Positions 16,414-25,825 of a stretch of DNA of 64,000 nucleotides are shown in pieces. The position numbers and the translations under genes are program-made. The notes beneath the pieces were generated by a model. That model searched no databases. It had not been told where the DNA came from and worked only from the letters and a program-made list of their open reading frames with translations. The stretch's first letter is position 1; every line of letters starts with the position of its first letter. Source of the stretch: Alteribacillus bidgolensis (lineage in GTDB: Bacteria; Bacillota; Bacilli; Bacillales; Marinococcaceae); the NCBI RefSeq assembly GCF_002886255.1, contig NZ_KZ614149.1:2046001-2110000 (forward strand), written 5' to 3'.

Positions 16414-18168
16414 TCATTCTCTTTTTTGTGGAAACCTAATGATAAAAGTAGCTCCTTTATTTATCTCACTATACACGTTGATTGAAGCATGGTGAGCCTC
16501 TACCAGATGCTTTACAATTGCTAACCCAAGACCGGTGCCGCCAGAATTTCTGCTTCTGTCTTTATTTATACGGTAAAACCGCTCGAAAATCCGAGGCAGT
16601 TCTTCCTCACTAATACCAATGCCTGTGTCTTTAATGGACACGACGACAGACTCTTTTTCTTTTCTAACATCAACGTGGATACTTCCCTCTTCTGGAGTAT
16701 AAACGATAGCATTCGTAACAAGGTTAATAATTATTTGTTTAAACCTTGAAGTATCTCCTTCCATATAGATATCATCTGGAACATCAACCAATAGATCCAG
16801 CTTTTTATTCTTTGCTTTGGGCCGTAATAATTCTACAACTTCTTCTACCGATTTCGTCACGTTCACCTTTTGCCAGTTTAATTCAAAGTATTCTTTTTCA
16901 ATTTTGGAAAGCTCTAATAGATCACTGATAAGATCTTGCAGACGGTCGCTTTCCTTCCAGATAATATCTAGAAACTGTTTTCTAGCTCGTTCGTCTTCCA
17001 TCGCTCCGTCAAGCAGCGTTTCCGTAAACCCTTTTAAAGAAGTCACAGGTGTTTTTAATTCATGAGAAACATTAGCAACAAAGTCTTTACGTATTTGCTC
17101 GAGTTTTTTTAATTCCGTGATGTCATGTAAAACGAGAACGATTCCTCGCAGCCTGTCTTTTTCTCCTACAATAGGAGCCCCATACACATCATAATGGCTT
17201 ACATTTAAGCGTGTATTCAATTGTACTTGATTTTGGACTTTCGCTTCTGTCAAAAATATTTGCTGAATAAGCTGAATAAGCTTCTTGTCTTCAATAACTT
17301 GATAATACAATTGCTGCAGCCATTGATCTGTATCCGCATTAAATATATCTTTGCAATATTGGTTAATTAATGATATATCTCCACGATCATTAATGAATAT
17401 GAGACCACTACCCATATGGTCAATTAATGCTTCTAATCTTTCCTGCTGTGTCTGATACTGTCTTGTAATTTGGTCAAGATTATAAGCAAGAATATTAATG
17501 GATCTGGTTAACTGACCCACTTCATCTTTTGTCCCTTCATAAGTTCTTGCTTTAAAGTTTCCTTTGGCTAATTGTTTGGCCACATCGGTAACCTGTCCGA
17601 TTGGACGTGTCAGCTGGTTAGCAATACGATAGCTTAATGACAAAATAATAATAAAAGCTATCGAAAAACTAACTGCTAGAAACATCCATAGCTTCTGATT
17701 TACTTCACCTATTCGCTCCACTGGCATAGCAAGACGCACATATCCATTTTCCTCTTCTCCATATTGAAAAGGATAGGCATAATAAAGCAGCTCTTCTTCC
17801 GCTATAGAGCTGTAACGTATAGTTGTGCCTCCTTCTTCATCAGCCTGCTCGATTTCAGGCGATTCTAAATTATTTTCCGCAGCTTGTGATTCTTCTGCGG
17901 TTTCTCCAGCAACGTCCCCATCTTCTTGTATAATCGTTACCCTGACATCCAGCCTTTTGGCTAATTCTTCCGCATATTCCTGCCACTCTGATTCTTCTGT
18001 ATCTTCCAATGTTAAAGCAGCCATAGATGCTTCTTTTCCAAGTCTTTCTTCTAATTGATCCACATAAAAACCTTTCAATAACTGGCCGAGAAGTATTCCT
18101 AAGGCAGCTAAAACAAATAATATGGCAATCATTAATCCAAAAACAAGTCTTGTCCGAAATTTCATCAT
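16414..18168 (-). CDS. phoR: Phosphate-response sensor histidine kinase PhoR
   Basis: A 584-residue membrane sensor kinase. Two membrane helices (about 8-30 and 160-180) bracket an acidic extracytoplasmic domain that includes a Glu-rich stretch at 88-115. A HAMP linker follows (about 181-235), then a PAS domain (about 245-350). The phospho-acceptor is H369 in NVSHELKTP. ATP-binding boxes are NLVTNAIVYT (N), DTGIGI (G1) and GGTGLGLAI (G2). The start ATG overlaps the phoP stop in an ATGA junction, so the two are translationally coupled. Under phosphate starvation PhoR phosphorylates PhoP. A second ATG follows immediately and cannot be excluded as the start. Confidence 0.93.
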   Translation of the reverse strand: MMKFRTRLVFGLMIAILFVLAALGILLGQLLKGFYVDQLEERLGKEASMAALTLEDTEESEWQEYAEELAKRLDVRVTIIQEDGDVAGETAEESQAAENNLESPEIEQADEEGGTTIRYSSIAEEELLYYAYPFQYGEEENGYVRLAMPVERIGEVNQKLWMFLAVSFSIAFIIILSLSYRIANQLTRPIGQVTDVAKQLAKGNFKARTYEGTKDEVGQLTRSINILAYNLDQITRQYQTQQERLEALIDHMGSGLIFINDRGDISLINQYCKDIFNADTDQWLQQLYYQVIEDKKLIQLIQQIFLTEAKVQNQVQLNTRLNVSHYDVYGAPIVGEKDRLRGIVLVLHDITELKKLEQIRKDFVANVSHELKTPVTSLKGFTETLLDGAMEDERARKQFLDIIWKESDRLQDLISDLLELSKIEKEYFELNWQKVNVTKSVEEVVELLRPKAKNKKLDLLVDVPDDIYMEGDTSRFKQIIINLVTNAIVYTPEEGSIHVDVRKEKESVVVSIKDTGIGISEEELPRIFERFYRINKDRSRNSGGTGLGLAIVKHLVEAHHASINVYSEINKGATFIIRFPQKRE

Positions 18169-18881
18169 GCAGAAGGCGGCTCCTCAAATTTGTAACCCAG
18201 TCCTCTTACCGTTTTAATGTATACCGGTTTTTTTGTATTAGGTTCTATTTTTTCACGCAGATGGCTAATATGTACATCAACTATCCTTGTATCCCCCACA
18301 AATTCATAATTCCATACCGCATTTAAAAGCTGGTCTCTTGTCATTACTCTTCCTTTATTATTCGATAAATATAAAAGCAATTCAAATTCTTTTGGCGTAA
18401 GTTCTAATTGCTTCTCTTTCACATACACTTCATAGTTATCTGGAAAAATGGTCAAATGTCCTATAACTATTTTTTTATCTGTGTTGATTTCTTCTTGTTG
18501 TACAGCAGGAACGTATTCAACTCGTCTTAGAATGGCTTTCACTCTTGCCACTAATTCCCTTGGGCTGAACGGTTTTGTCATATAGTCGTCGGCTCCAAGT
18601 TCAAGGCCCAGCACTTTATCAAATTCATCATCTTTTGCAGTCAGCATCAAAATAGGTATACTTAATCTTTCCTGCCGTATCTGTCTGCACACTTCAAGAC
18701 CATCTTTTTCCGGAAGCATGAGATCAAGTACTACCAAATCATAAGCTGTACCCTTGACTTTTTCCATTGCTTCTTTCCCGTCCATGGCCGTATCTACTTG
18801 AAACCCTGACTGCTCCAGATTGTAGGAAAGGAGTGTAATAATCGATTCTTCGTCATCAACAACAAGCAATCTTTGCGGCAT
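18165..18881 (-). CDS. phoP: Phosphate-response regulator PhoP (OmpR family)
   Basis: A 238-residue OmpR/PhoB-type response regulator. The receiver domain has the acidic pair in VVDDEES, the phospho-acceptor D53 in VVLDLMLP and the conserved Lys in YMTKPFSP. The C-terminal winged helix (about 140-235) carries LTPKEFELLLYL and the recognition-helix region RIVDVHISHLREK. The pairing with phoR just downstream and the mdh-phoP-phoR order match B. subtilis. GGAGGAAGATT precedes the ATG. Confidence 0.93.
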   Translation of the reverse strand: MPQRLLVVDDEESIITLLSYNLEQSGFQVDTAMDGKEAMEKVKGTAYDLVVLDLMLPEKDGLEVCRQIRQERLSIPILMLTAKDDEFDKVLGLELGADDYMTKPFSPRELVARVKAILRRVEYVPAVQQEEINTDKKIVIGHLTIFPDNYEVYVKEKQLELTPKEFELLLYLSNNKGRVMTRDQLLNAVWNYEFVGDTRIVDVHISHLREKIEPNTKKPVYIKTVRGLGYKFEEPPSA

Positions 18882-19097
18882 AATCTTCCTCCATCTGCCA
18901 CTGTCCCCCTTCAGTCAGTGACTAAATTATTCAGGTTTCATTGGTATCCCCATGATCCTTTTTTCATCATACTATAACCTTCCATATTCCCTCAAATACA
19001 AAAGCAGTTTTTACCAATTTAACGGCTAGTATATTTATTGAATTACAGGATTCCCCTGCTATGGCTTAGAAATGGTATTTCACTCTGAGCAATGGAA

Positions 19098-19142
19098 GCA
19101 AAAAGGCCAGCTGTTTTTTACTATTACAGCTGACCTTTTTTG
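19098..19142 (-). terminator. Terminator of the citZ-icd-mdh cluster
   Basis: AAAAAGGCCAGCTGT pairs with ACAGCTGACCTTTTTT (one mismatch) around an 11-base loop, directly at the mdh stop codon. T tracts lie on both strands. Confidence 0.85.
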
Positions 19143-19143
19143 T

Positions 19144-20088
19144 TTATTCTTTTGGAAGAGCTTCCATTACACTGCGAACAGACTTTACTGATTTAGCAAA
19201 TTCAGCTTTTTCCTCGTCAGTCAAATCCAGCTCGATGATTTTCTCTATACCATCTCCGCCTAACACAGTAGGAACACCGACATACAGATCTTCATAACCG
19301 TATTCCCCTTCTAAATAAGCAATTGTTGGAAGAACACGTTTTTTATCTTTAAGAATAGCTTCTACCATTTGTGTAAGAGAAGCAGCCGGAGCATAATAAG
19401 CGCTGCCGTTTCCTAGCAGACCTACGATTTCACCGCCGCCTTTTCTCGTGCGTTCGACAATCGAATCAATACGGTCTTGAGAGATAAGTTTTGTTAAAGG
19501 TACACCGCCTGCATTGGAATAACGGATAAGCGGTACCATATCATCACCATGACCGCCGAGTACAAATCCTTGAATATCTTCTACTGAAAAACCTAACTCC
19601 TGCGCAACAAACGTACGGAAACGTGCAGTATCTAGTACACCTGACTGCCCGATTACGCGGTTTTTAGGAAAACCGGATTCTTTATAAACCGTATAAGTCA
19701 TCGCATCTGCAGGGTTAGTGAGTACGATAATGTAGCAATCCGGAGAATGTTTCACAATCTCATTTGTTACTGACTTCATGATTTTAGCGTTTGTATTAAC
19801 GAGGTCATCACGGCTCATACCGGGCTTTCTTGCGATTCCAGCAGTAATAACAACGACATCAGAATCAGCAGTATCTTCGTAATTAGAAGTTCCTGTAACG
19901 TTCACATCTGCTCCTTCTACAGGAGTTGCTTCGAGCATATCGAGAGCTTTCCCTTTTGTTGGGTCTTCCATGTCAGGGATATCAACTAAAACAACATCGC
20001 CAAGTTCTTTTTGTGCGGTCATTAATGCTGTTGTGGCACCGGTAAAACCAGCTCCTATAACAGAGACTTTTCTACGTTTAATTGCCAT
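19144..20088 (-). CDS. mdh: Malate dehydrogenase
   Basis: NAD-dependent oxidation of malate to oxaloacetate in the TCA cycle. It is of the lactate-dehydrogenase-like type. The Rossmann motif is GAGFTGATTA (11-20), the NAD-selecting acidic residue follows in VLVDIPD, and the substrate-binding arginines are in ARKPGMSRDD. The catalytic histidine is H180 in LGGHGDDMV. It ends the citZ-icd-mdh cluster, 24 bp after icd. Length is 314 residues, usual for Bacillus. AGGAGGAAAAATT precedes the ATG. Confidence 0.96.
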   Translation of the reverse strand: MAIKRRKVSVIGAGFTGATTALMTAQKELGDVVLVDIPDMEDPTKGKALDMLEATPVEGADVNVTGTSNYEDTADSDVVVITAGIARKPGMSRDDLVNTNAKIMKSVTNEIVKHSPDCYIIVLTNPADAMTYTVYKESGFPKNRVIGQSGVLDTARFRTFVAQELGFSVEDIQGFVLGGHGDDMVPLIRYSNAGGVPLTKLISQDRIDSIVERTRKGGGEIVGLLGNGSAYYAPAASLTQMVEAILKDKKRVLPTIAYLEGEYGYEDLYVGVPTVLGGDGIEKIIELDLTDEEKAEFAKSVKSVRSVMEALPKE

Positions 20089-20112
20089 GATAATTTTTCC
20101 TCCTCCGTTATG

Positions 20113-21381
20113 TTACATGTTTTTAATGAGCTCATCACCAAATTCAGAGCATTTTACTTCTCTTGCTCCATCCATTAAACGAGCAAAGTCATAAGTAACT
20201 ACTTTGCTTCCAATCGTTTTATCCATGGATTGAAGAACAAGCTCAGCAGCTTCATTCCAGCCTAGGTGGCGAAGTAATAGTTCCCCGGAGAGGATGACAG
20301 AGGAAGGATTAACTTTATCCATTCCAGCATATTTTGGTGCTGTACCATGCGTAGCTTCAAAAATAGCGTGGCCGGATTCGTAGTTAATGTTTGCTCCCGG
20401 TGCAATACCGATTCCGCCAACTTGAGCGGCAAGCGCATCAGAAACATAGTCACCGTTCAGGTTCATAGTAGCTACCACATCAAACTCTTTCGGACGAGTA
20501 AGAATTTGCTGCAAGAAAATGTCTGCAATCGCATCTTTAATGATAATTTTGCCTTCATCTTCTGCTTTTTGCTGTGCTGCATTCGCTGCGTCTTTACCTT
20601 CTTTTTCTACGATTTCATCGTATTGGTTCCAAGTAAAGACTTTATCGCCGTATTCACGTTCTGCAAGCTCATAACCCCAAGCTTTAAAAGCACCTTCTGT
20701 AAACTTCATGATGTTTCCTTTATGAACCAATGTTACACTCTTACGGCCTTCTTGAAGGGCAAAATCGATAGCGGCACGCACAAGACGTTCTGTACCTTCT
20801 TTAGATACAGGCTTAATGCCGATACCGGAAGTTTCAGGGAAACGAATATTGGTTGCTCCCATTTCGTTTTGAAGGAATTCAATTACTTTTTTAGCTTCAT
20901 CCGTTCCTTCTTTGTATTCTATCCCTGCATAAATGTCTTCTGTGTTTTCACGGAAAATAGCCATGTTAACATCTTCCGGACGTTTAACAGGGGAAGGTAC
21001 GCCTGTAAAATGACGAACCGGACGAAGGCATGTAAATAAATCGAGTTTTTGACGAAGAGCAACATTCAAAGAACGAATACCTCCGCCAATTGGGGTAGTC
21101 AAAGGTCCTTTAATAGCGATTAAGTATTCACGAATTGTTTGAAGAGATTCTTCAGGAAGCCATTCTCCCGTATTGTTGTAGGCTTTTTCCCCTACGAGGA
21201 TTTCTTTCCAATGAATTTTCTTTTTCCCGTTGTAGGCTTTCTCCACAGCAGCATCTAATACTTTATTCGCTGCAGCCCAAATGTCAGGGCCGATTCCATC
21301 TCCTTCAATATAAGGAATGACTGGTTCATCTGGTACATTTAATACTCCATTATTTGTTGTAATCTTTTCTCCATTAGCCAT
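20113..21381 (-). CDS. icd: Isocitrate dehydrogenase (NADP)
   Basis: A 422-residue homodimeric enzyme that oxidatively decarboxylates isocitrate to 2-oxoglutarate with NADP. S104 in GGGIRSLNVALRQ corresponds to the substrate-contacting and phosphorylatable serine of B. subtilis and E. coli Icd. FRENTEDIYAGIEY and the metal-ligand region MNLNGDYVSDALAAQVG are present. AGCAGGAGGTTTTTGTAA precedes the ATG. It lies 121 bp after citZ, with a short CCGTTTCT/AGAGACGG hairpin in the gap, and 24 bp before mdh. All three TCA genes can be one transcript, with internal promoters possible. Confidence 0.96.
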   Translation of the reverse strand: MANGEKITTNNGVLNVPDEPVIPYIEGDGIGPDIWAAANKVLDAAVEKAYNGKKKIHWKEILVGEKAYNNTGEWLPEESLQTIREYLIAIKGPLTTPIGGGIRSLNVALRQKLDLFTCLRPVRHFTGVPSPVKRPEDVNMAIFRENTEDIYAGIEYKEGTDEAKKVIEFLQNEMGATNIRFPETSGIGIKPVSKEGTERLVRAAIDFALQEGRKSVTLVHKGNIMKFTEGAFKAWGYELAEREYGDKVFTWNQYDEIVEKEGKDAANAAQQKAEDEGKIIIKDAIADIFLQQILTRPKEFDVVATMNLNGDYVSDALAAQVGGIGIAPGANINYESGHAIFEATHGTAPKYAGMDKVNPSSVILSGELLLRHLGWNEAAELVLQSMDKTIGSKVVTYDFARLMDGAREVKCSEFGDELIKNM

Positions 21382-21502
21382 TTACAAAAACCTCCTGCTA
21401 AGTGATTTAAAAAGTGAATACGCCGTTTCTGGCTAGAGACGGATACTGCAAAGAACGAATACAAACTTGTCCCGGCAAACATATGCTGATTGGTTGATCG
21501 AT

Positions 21503-22618
21503 TTATCTTTCATCCACCGGTATATATTTTTGCTTATCCGGTCCAACATATTCTGCCCGCGGACGAATCAAACGATTATCACTGTACTGCTCAAGAATGT
21601 GGGCGAGCCATCCTGATACACGGCTGGTAGCGAAAATAGGTGTGAAAAGATCATGATCAATGCCAAGACTGTGGTATACAGAAGCAGAATAAAAATCTAC
21701 ATTTGGCAGCAGCCCTTTTTCCCCAACTACCATCTCTTCTACTTTTATTGACATATCATACCATTTTGATTCACCAGTGATCTTCGTAAGTTTCTCCGAC
21801 ATGTCACGTAAATGTTTGGCGCGTGGATCACCTTGTTTGTATACCCGGTGACCGAATCCCATAATCTTTTCTTTATTGTCCAGAGCTTTTCTAATGTATC
21901 GTTCTACATTCTCGACTTCCCCGATATCAGACAAAGTTGCCATAACTCTTTCGTTTGCACCACCATGTAATGGACCTTTTAGAGCGCCAATCGCAGCGGT
22001 AATACCAGAATAAATATCAGATAACGTTGCTACACAGACGCGTGCCGTAAAAGTCGAGGCGTTGAGCTCATGGTCTGCGTGCAGAACGAGAGCTTTATTA
22101 AAAGCCGTTTCTGACGTTTCATCCGGTTCTTTTCCATTTAGCATGTACAAAAAGTTCGCAGCAAAACTTAATTCTTTTTTGGGAGCAACAGGTTCTTTTC
22201 CTTCACGAATTCGACTGAATCCTGTTACAATTGCAGGAACTTTAGCTTGCAGGCGAACTGCTTTTTGTTTGTTCACTTCTTCATTCATTTCCTCAGCTTG
22301 TTCATCGTACAATGCCAGCTGTGATACAGCAGTTCTGAGCGCTGCCATAGGGTGAACATTTTCAATTGGGTATGCTTTCATGTAATCAAAAATTTCTTTT
22401 GGCACTTCCATATTAGCTGCTAAATCTTTTGTTATTTCATCAAGTTCACTTCTGTTTGGCAGACGTCCATTCCACAGTAAATAAATGACTTCCTCAAACG
22501 ATGCATTCTCGGCTAAATCGTCGATATTATAGCCTTGATACGTTAAAACGTCATCAATAATGGAACTCACACTAGAGGATGTTGCCACTACACCTTCAAG
22601 ACCACGAGTTGTGCTCAT
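21503..22618 (-). CDS. citZ: Citrate synthase
   Basis: Condenses acetyl-CoA and oxaloacetate to citrate. This is a Gram-positive type of 371 residues without the extra N-terminal domain of E. coli GltA. Catalytic histidines are in LHADHELNAS and GFGHRVYK, and the catalytic Asp is in NVDFYSASVYH. GAGGTTGGT precedes the ATG. It opens the citZ-icd-mdh cluster. A good SigA-type promoter lies about 240 bp upstream (22858-22886), which gives a long leader with a cre-like inverted repeat at 22669-22688. That fits carbon-catabolite control, as known for citZ in B. subtilis. Confidence 0.96.
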   Translation of the reverse strand: MSTTRGLEGVVATSSSVSSIIDDVLTYQGYNIDDLAENASFEEVIYLLWNGRLPNRSELDEITKDLAANMEVPKEIFDYMKAYPIENVHPMAALRTAVSQLALYDEQAEEMNEEVNKQKAVRLQAKVPAIVTGFSRIREGKEPVAPKKELSFAANFLYMLNGKEPDETSETAFNKALVLHADHELNASTFTARVCVATLSDIYSGITAAIGALKGPLHGGANERVMATLSDIGEVENVERYIRKALDNKEKIMGFGHRVYKQGDPRAKHLRDMSEKLTKITGESKWYDMSIKVEEMVVGEKGLLPNVDFYSASVYHSLGIDHDLFTPIFATSRVSGWLAHILEQYSDNRLIRPRAEYVGPDKQKYIPVDER

Positions 22619-22668
22619 ACCAACCTCTCCTTTTACCAGAAAATATGATTTTCAAAATGTCCGAAAAT

Positions 22669-22688
22669 CGAAAATGCTTACATTTTCG
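22669..22688 (-). promoter_or_regulatory. Inverted repeat in the citZ leader, possible cre (CcpA) site
   Basis: CGAAAATG and CATTTTCG form a perfect 8-bp inverted repeat around CTTA. The plus-strand 14-mer from 22669 matches the cre consensus TGWAANCGNTNWCA except at positions 1 and 7. It lies about 170 bp downstream of the predicted transcription start, a roadblock-type position. The assignment is tentative. Confidence 0.4.
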
Positions 22689-22857
22689 CGTCAAATCAGC
22701 CCGCATATAGAAAACTGCATGATAACCAAGTAGAACGCTCAGTCTGTTACATGCATACTTCTTTGCAGCATCAATCCTGTCAGAAGTGGGTGAAGCGGTA
22801 CTGTTAACACGTATTTCTTCCGTAAGCTATGTAGGAAGGAATTTTGAAGCCCTTTTC

Positions 22858-22886
22858 ATTATAAACACTTTTTACATTTTTGTGAA
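22858..22886 (-). promoter_or_regulatory. SigA-type promoter of citZ
   Basis: On the minus strand a TTCACA -35 box, exactly 17 bp of spacer and a perfect TATAAT -10 box are present. The start site would be near 22850, about 230 nt before the citZ codon. No other gene start lies between. Confidence 0.6.
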
Positions 22887-22982
22887 CTTAGAAATATGAT
22901 ATTATACTTATTCACAAAAATTATATTACTTCTATTATTCAGATAAAACCCTATAGGCTGGAGGAAGAATATACTTTATTCC

Positions 22983-23456
22983 TCATCCGCCGGCGGATGA
23001 AAACATTTCAGCTGCTTTCATAGCCGCATAAGCAATACCCGCTCCAATTAAAGGTCCGACAGCAACTCCGTTAAACAGCGCTACTGCAAGAATGGTCCCA
23101 ATAACAAGCGCAGCGGTAATATGCGGATCATTTTGAAGCAGCACTACACCGCCTTTTGCAATCAGAGCCACAAATATTCCCGAAGCAAGAGCAATCCAAG
23201 CATAATAAGATTTCACTGCTTCACCCAGTTGTTTGAAACCAATCTCACCTGTTACTATCGGCACTAATACAGATATAGTAAGAATCGTGACGGCAATTGG
23301 TATTCCTTTCATCTGCAAAAACGGAAATACTTTGTCGCCAAGTCCCACCCATTTAATGAATAATAGAATGAGAACTGCGATTACCAACGACTGGTTTTTA
23401 CCAAGGACTCCGACCGCAAGCAAAATAAGCATAAAAATGGATGCTTGCGATATCAA
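22983..23456 (-). CDS. DUF441 family membrane protein (YtwI-like)
   Basis: A small membrane protein (157 residues from this start) with four to five hydrophobic segments. It contains the family's highly conserved stretches VPIVTGEIGFKQLGEA, SYYAWIALASG and GVAVGPLIGAGIAYA. The function is unknown. In B. subtilis the DUF441 gene also lies in the pyk-citZ interval. The frame extends to 23510, but the family usually begins just before the first helix. I therefore start at TTG 23456, which has GGAAGGATGG upstream; an ATG at 23477 is another option. Confidence 0.75.
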   Translation of the reverse strand: MISQASIFMLILLAVGVLGKNQSLVIAVLILLFIKWVGLGDKVFPFLQMKGIPIAVTILTISVLVPIVTGEIGFKQLGEAVKSYYAWIALASGIFVALIAKGGVVLLQNDPHITAALVIGTILAVALFNGVAVGPLIGAGIAYAAMKAAEMFSSAGG

Positions 23457-23539
23457 TTGTAGTCCATCCTTCCACATAGTCTTCGTTAACATCCTACCAT
23501 AAATCAACACAGTCTGTCATGTAACAACAGACTTACCAG

Positions 23540-23935
23540 TTACTTCTTCTGAAAATAAATAATGCTGCCGTTTTGAATCAGTTTAGCAAAAATTCTTTCT
23601 AATAGTGCTTTTATGATCGCTCTCGTATAAGGGATGAGAAGAAAAAAACCAACAGCATCAGTGATAAATCCTGGTGTTAGTAAAACAGCCCCTCCAACCA
23701 GAATACAAATGCCGTCTAAAACAAGTTTGCCTGGAACTTCCCCGTTTTGCATTTGCAGCTGAGCAGTTCTAATTGTATTCAATCCTTCTTTCTTCGCCAG
23801 CCATGCTCCTAATATTCCCGTTAAAATAATAAGAAGTATGGTCGGCCAAACCCCTATTGCATTTCCAGAAAGCACCAACAAACCAATTTCTAAAGCAGGA
23901 ACTATTATTAAAAGCAGCACAAACCATTTACCCAC
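23540..23935 (-). CDS. fxsA: FxsA family membrane protein
   Basis: A 131-residue inner-membrane protein of the FxsA family, named for E. coli FxsA, which suppresses F-exclusion of phage T7. Motifs are IPALEIGLL-like (IVPALEIGLLVLSG), GVWPTILLIILTGILGA and the PGFITDAVGFFLLIP segment. There are three to four hydrophobic helices. I use the GTG start at 23935 because AGGGAGG lies eight bases upstream. The longer frame to 23968 runs into the pyk terminator region. The gene follows pyk, as in B. subtilis. Confidence 0.85.
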   Translation of the reverse strand: MGKWFVLLLIIVPALEIGLLVLSGNAIGVWPTILLIILTGILGAWLAKKEGLNTIRTAQLQMQNGEVPGKLVLDGICILVGGAVLLTPGFITDAVGFFLLIPYTRAIIKALLERIFAKLIQNGSIIYFQKK

Positions 23936-23969
23936 GAATTGTTCCTCCCTTTTGGATCGGTTAGACAAA

Positions 23970-23996
23970 AGCTGCTCCGATCAAATCGGAACAGCT
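23970..23996 (-). terminator. Terminator of pyk
   Basis: AGCTGTTCCGAT and ATCGGAGCAGCT form a 12-bp stem with one mismatch and a 3-base loop. TTTTGTC follows on the minus strand. Confidence 0.8.
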
Positions 23997-24008
23997 CCTT
24001 TCGTCTTT

Positions 24009-25766
24009 TTATAGTACGCTTGCGTGTCCGCGGTAAAGATCGCCGCGAGAACCATCCACCGTTATTTCTTCTCCATCTTCAAACAAATCTATCGCTTCTT
24101 TCACTCCTACTATTACTGGTATCCCCAAATTCAACCCTACTACGGCAGCATGAGAGGTTAATCCACCTTCTTCTGTAATGACAGCAGCTGCTTTTTCAAA
24201 GGCTGGAATCATATCTTTATCCGTGCTGTAAGTAACTAAAATTTTGCCTTCTTCCATTTTTTCATTTGCTTCACTTGCAGAACGAGCAATAACCACTCTG
24301 CCGGAAGCTGTTTTGCGGCCGATTCCCTGCCCTTTACCAATGATTTCACCGAGGACGTGTACTTTCATAATGTTGGTGGTTCCTGTTTCACCAACAGGTA
24401 CACCAGCAGTAATCACCACTAGATCGCCATGGCTGACCAGTCCTGCTTTTAATGATTCTCTAACCGTGCTGTCAAGCATCTCGTCAGTCGTCTTTGCTGG
24501 TTTCCCAAGAAGCGGAGTTACCCCCCAAACGAGAGAAAGCTTGCGCAATACCTTTTCGTCGCTCGTTACAGCAACAATTGGAGATTCGGGACGGTATTTA
24601 GATACAATTTTTGCAGTATACCCGCTTTCTGTTGCTGTTAGAATAGCTGCTGCATCTAAGTTATAAGCAGTATGAGAAACAGATTGACTAATAGAGTTCG
24701 TAATGGATCTGCTGCTTTCCTTTGTGCGCTGGCTTAAGATGTTTTCATATTTTAAGGCAGATTCAGCTTTCATAGCAATATTACTCATTGTCTGTACCGC
24801 TTCAACAGGATAATCCCCAGCAGCTGTTTCCCCTGAAAGCATAATGGCATCCGTACCATCAAAAATGGCATTAGCTACATCGCTTGCTTCTGCTCTTGTC
24901 GGACGCGGATTGCGCTGCATCGAATCAAGCATTTGTGTAGCTGTGATGACCGGTTTTGCTAATGTGTTGCATTTCTTTATCAAGTTTTTCTGGGCGAGTG
25001 GAACTTCTTCCGGCGGAATTTCCACCCCGAGATCTCCCCGTGCTACCATTAAGCCGTCCGATACTTCTAAAATTTCATCTATGTTCTCAATACCTTCCTG
25101 GTTTTCTATTTTTGGTATGATTTGAATGTCTTCTGCCTCATGTTTTTCAAGGAGCTCTCTAATTTCTAAAACATCAGAGGTACGCCTCACAAAAGAAGCC
25201 GCAATAAAGTCGACTTCCTGCTCAATACCAAACTCAATATCTGCAGCATCTTTTTCCGTAATACCTGGAAGATTTACTTTGACATTGGGCAAATTAACTC
25301 CTTTTTTATTTTTAAGTTCTCCGCTGTTCAATACCTTCGTTTTCACATCTTTACCAATAATCTCAAGAACTTCTAGTTCAATTAAACCATCATCTAAAAG
25401 AATTTTCTTTCCTGCTTCTAAATCATCGGCAAGACCGGGATACGTCACAGATATTTTTTCAGGGGTCCCTTCTACTTCTTCAGCAGCTATAATTAATTCC
25501 TGGCCTCTTTCAAGGTTAATTGCTCCGTTTTTCATCGTTTGAGTTCTTATTTCCGGGCCTTTTGTATCAAGAAGGATAGCAACGTTTTCCCCTAATTCTT
25601 TTGCCGTTTCTCGTATAGTATCAATACGTGCTTTGTGTTCATCAAAATCTCCATGCGAAAAATTAAGGCGAGCAACATTCATACCAGCTTGCATTAAACT
25701 CTTTAACATTGCAGGAGATTCACTCGCTGGTCCAATCGTACATACAATTTTTGTTTTTCTCATCAT
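24009..25766 (-). CDS. pyk: Pyruvate kinase with C-terminal PEP-utiliser domain
   Basis: Converts phosphoenolpyruvate and ADP to pyruvate and ATP. The 585 residues equal the long Bacillus form: a catalytic barrel (with MLDSMQRNPRPTRAEASDVANAI and IPKIENQEG), an allosteric C domain, and an extra C-terminal domain containing GGLTSHAAVVG. That last motif is the PEP-utiliser phosphohistidine loop (TSHAA), whose role in pyruvate kinase is unclear. The start is ATG ATG after GAGGAGGACA; either ATG is possible. It follows pfkA by 59 bp, so the two irreversible glycolytic enzymes form an operon as in B. subtilis. Confidence 0.96.
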   Translation of the reverse strand: MMRKTKIVCTIGPASESPAMLKSLMQAGMNVARLNFSHGDFDEHKARIDTIRETAKELGENVAILLDTKGPEIRTQTMKNGAINLERGQELIIAAEEVEGTPEKISVTYPGLADDLEAGKKILLDDGLIELEVLEIIGKDVKTKVLNSGELKNKKGVNLPNVKVNLPGITEKDAADIEFGIEQEVDFIAASFVRRTSDVLEIRELLEKHEAEDIQIIPKIENQEGIENIDEILEVSDGLMVARGDLGVEIPPEEVPLAQKNLIKKCNTLAKPVITATQMLDSMQRNPRPTRAEASDVANAIFDGTDAIMLSGETAAGDYPVEAVQTMSNIAMKAESALKYENILSQRTKESSRSITNSISQSVSHTAYNLDAAAILTATESGYTAKIVSKYRPESPIVAVTSDEKVLRKLSLVWGVTPLLGKPAKTTDEMLDSTVRESLKAGLVSHGDLVVITAGVPVGETGTTNIMKVHVLGEIIGKGQGIGRKTASGRVVIARSASEANEKMEEGKILVTYSTDKDMIPAFEKAAAVITEEGGLTSHAAVVGLNLGIPVIVGVKEAIDLFEDGEEITVDGSRGDLYRGHASVL

Positions 25767-25825
25767 TGTCCTCCTCTTCAGTTTTCCCTAGATTATTGTA
25801 TCATAACTTGTATTTCGTACTAGGA

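Noticed and set aside
20347..21039. 230-codon plus-strand frame opposite icd
   Set aside because: It lies entirely within the icd coding region and reads as a Phe/Cys-rich antisense shadow.
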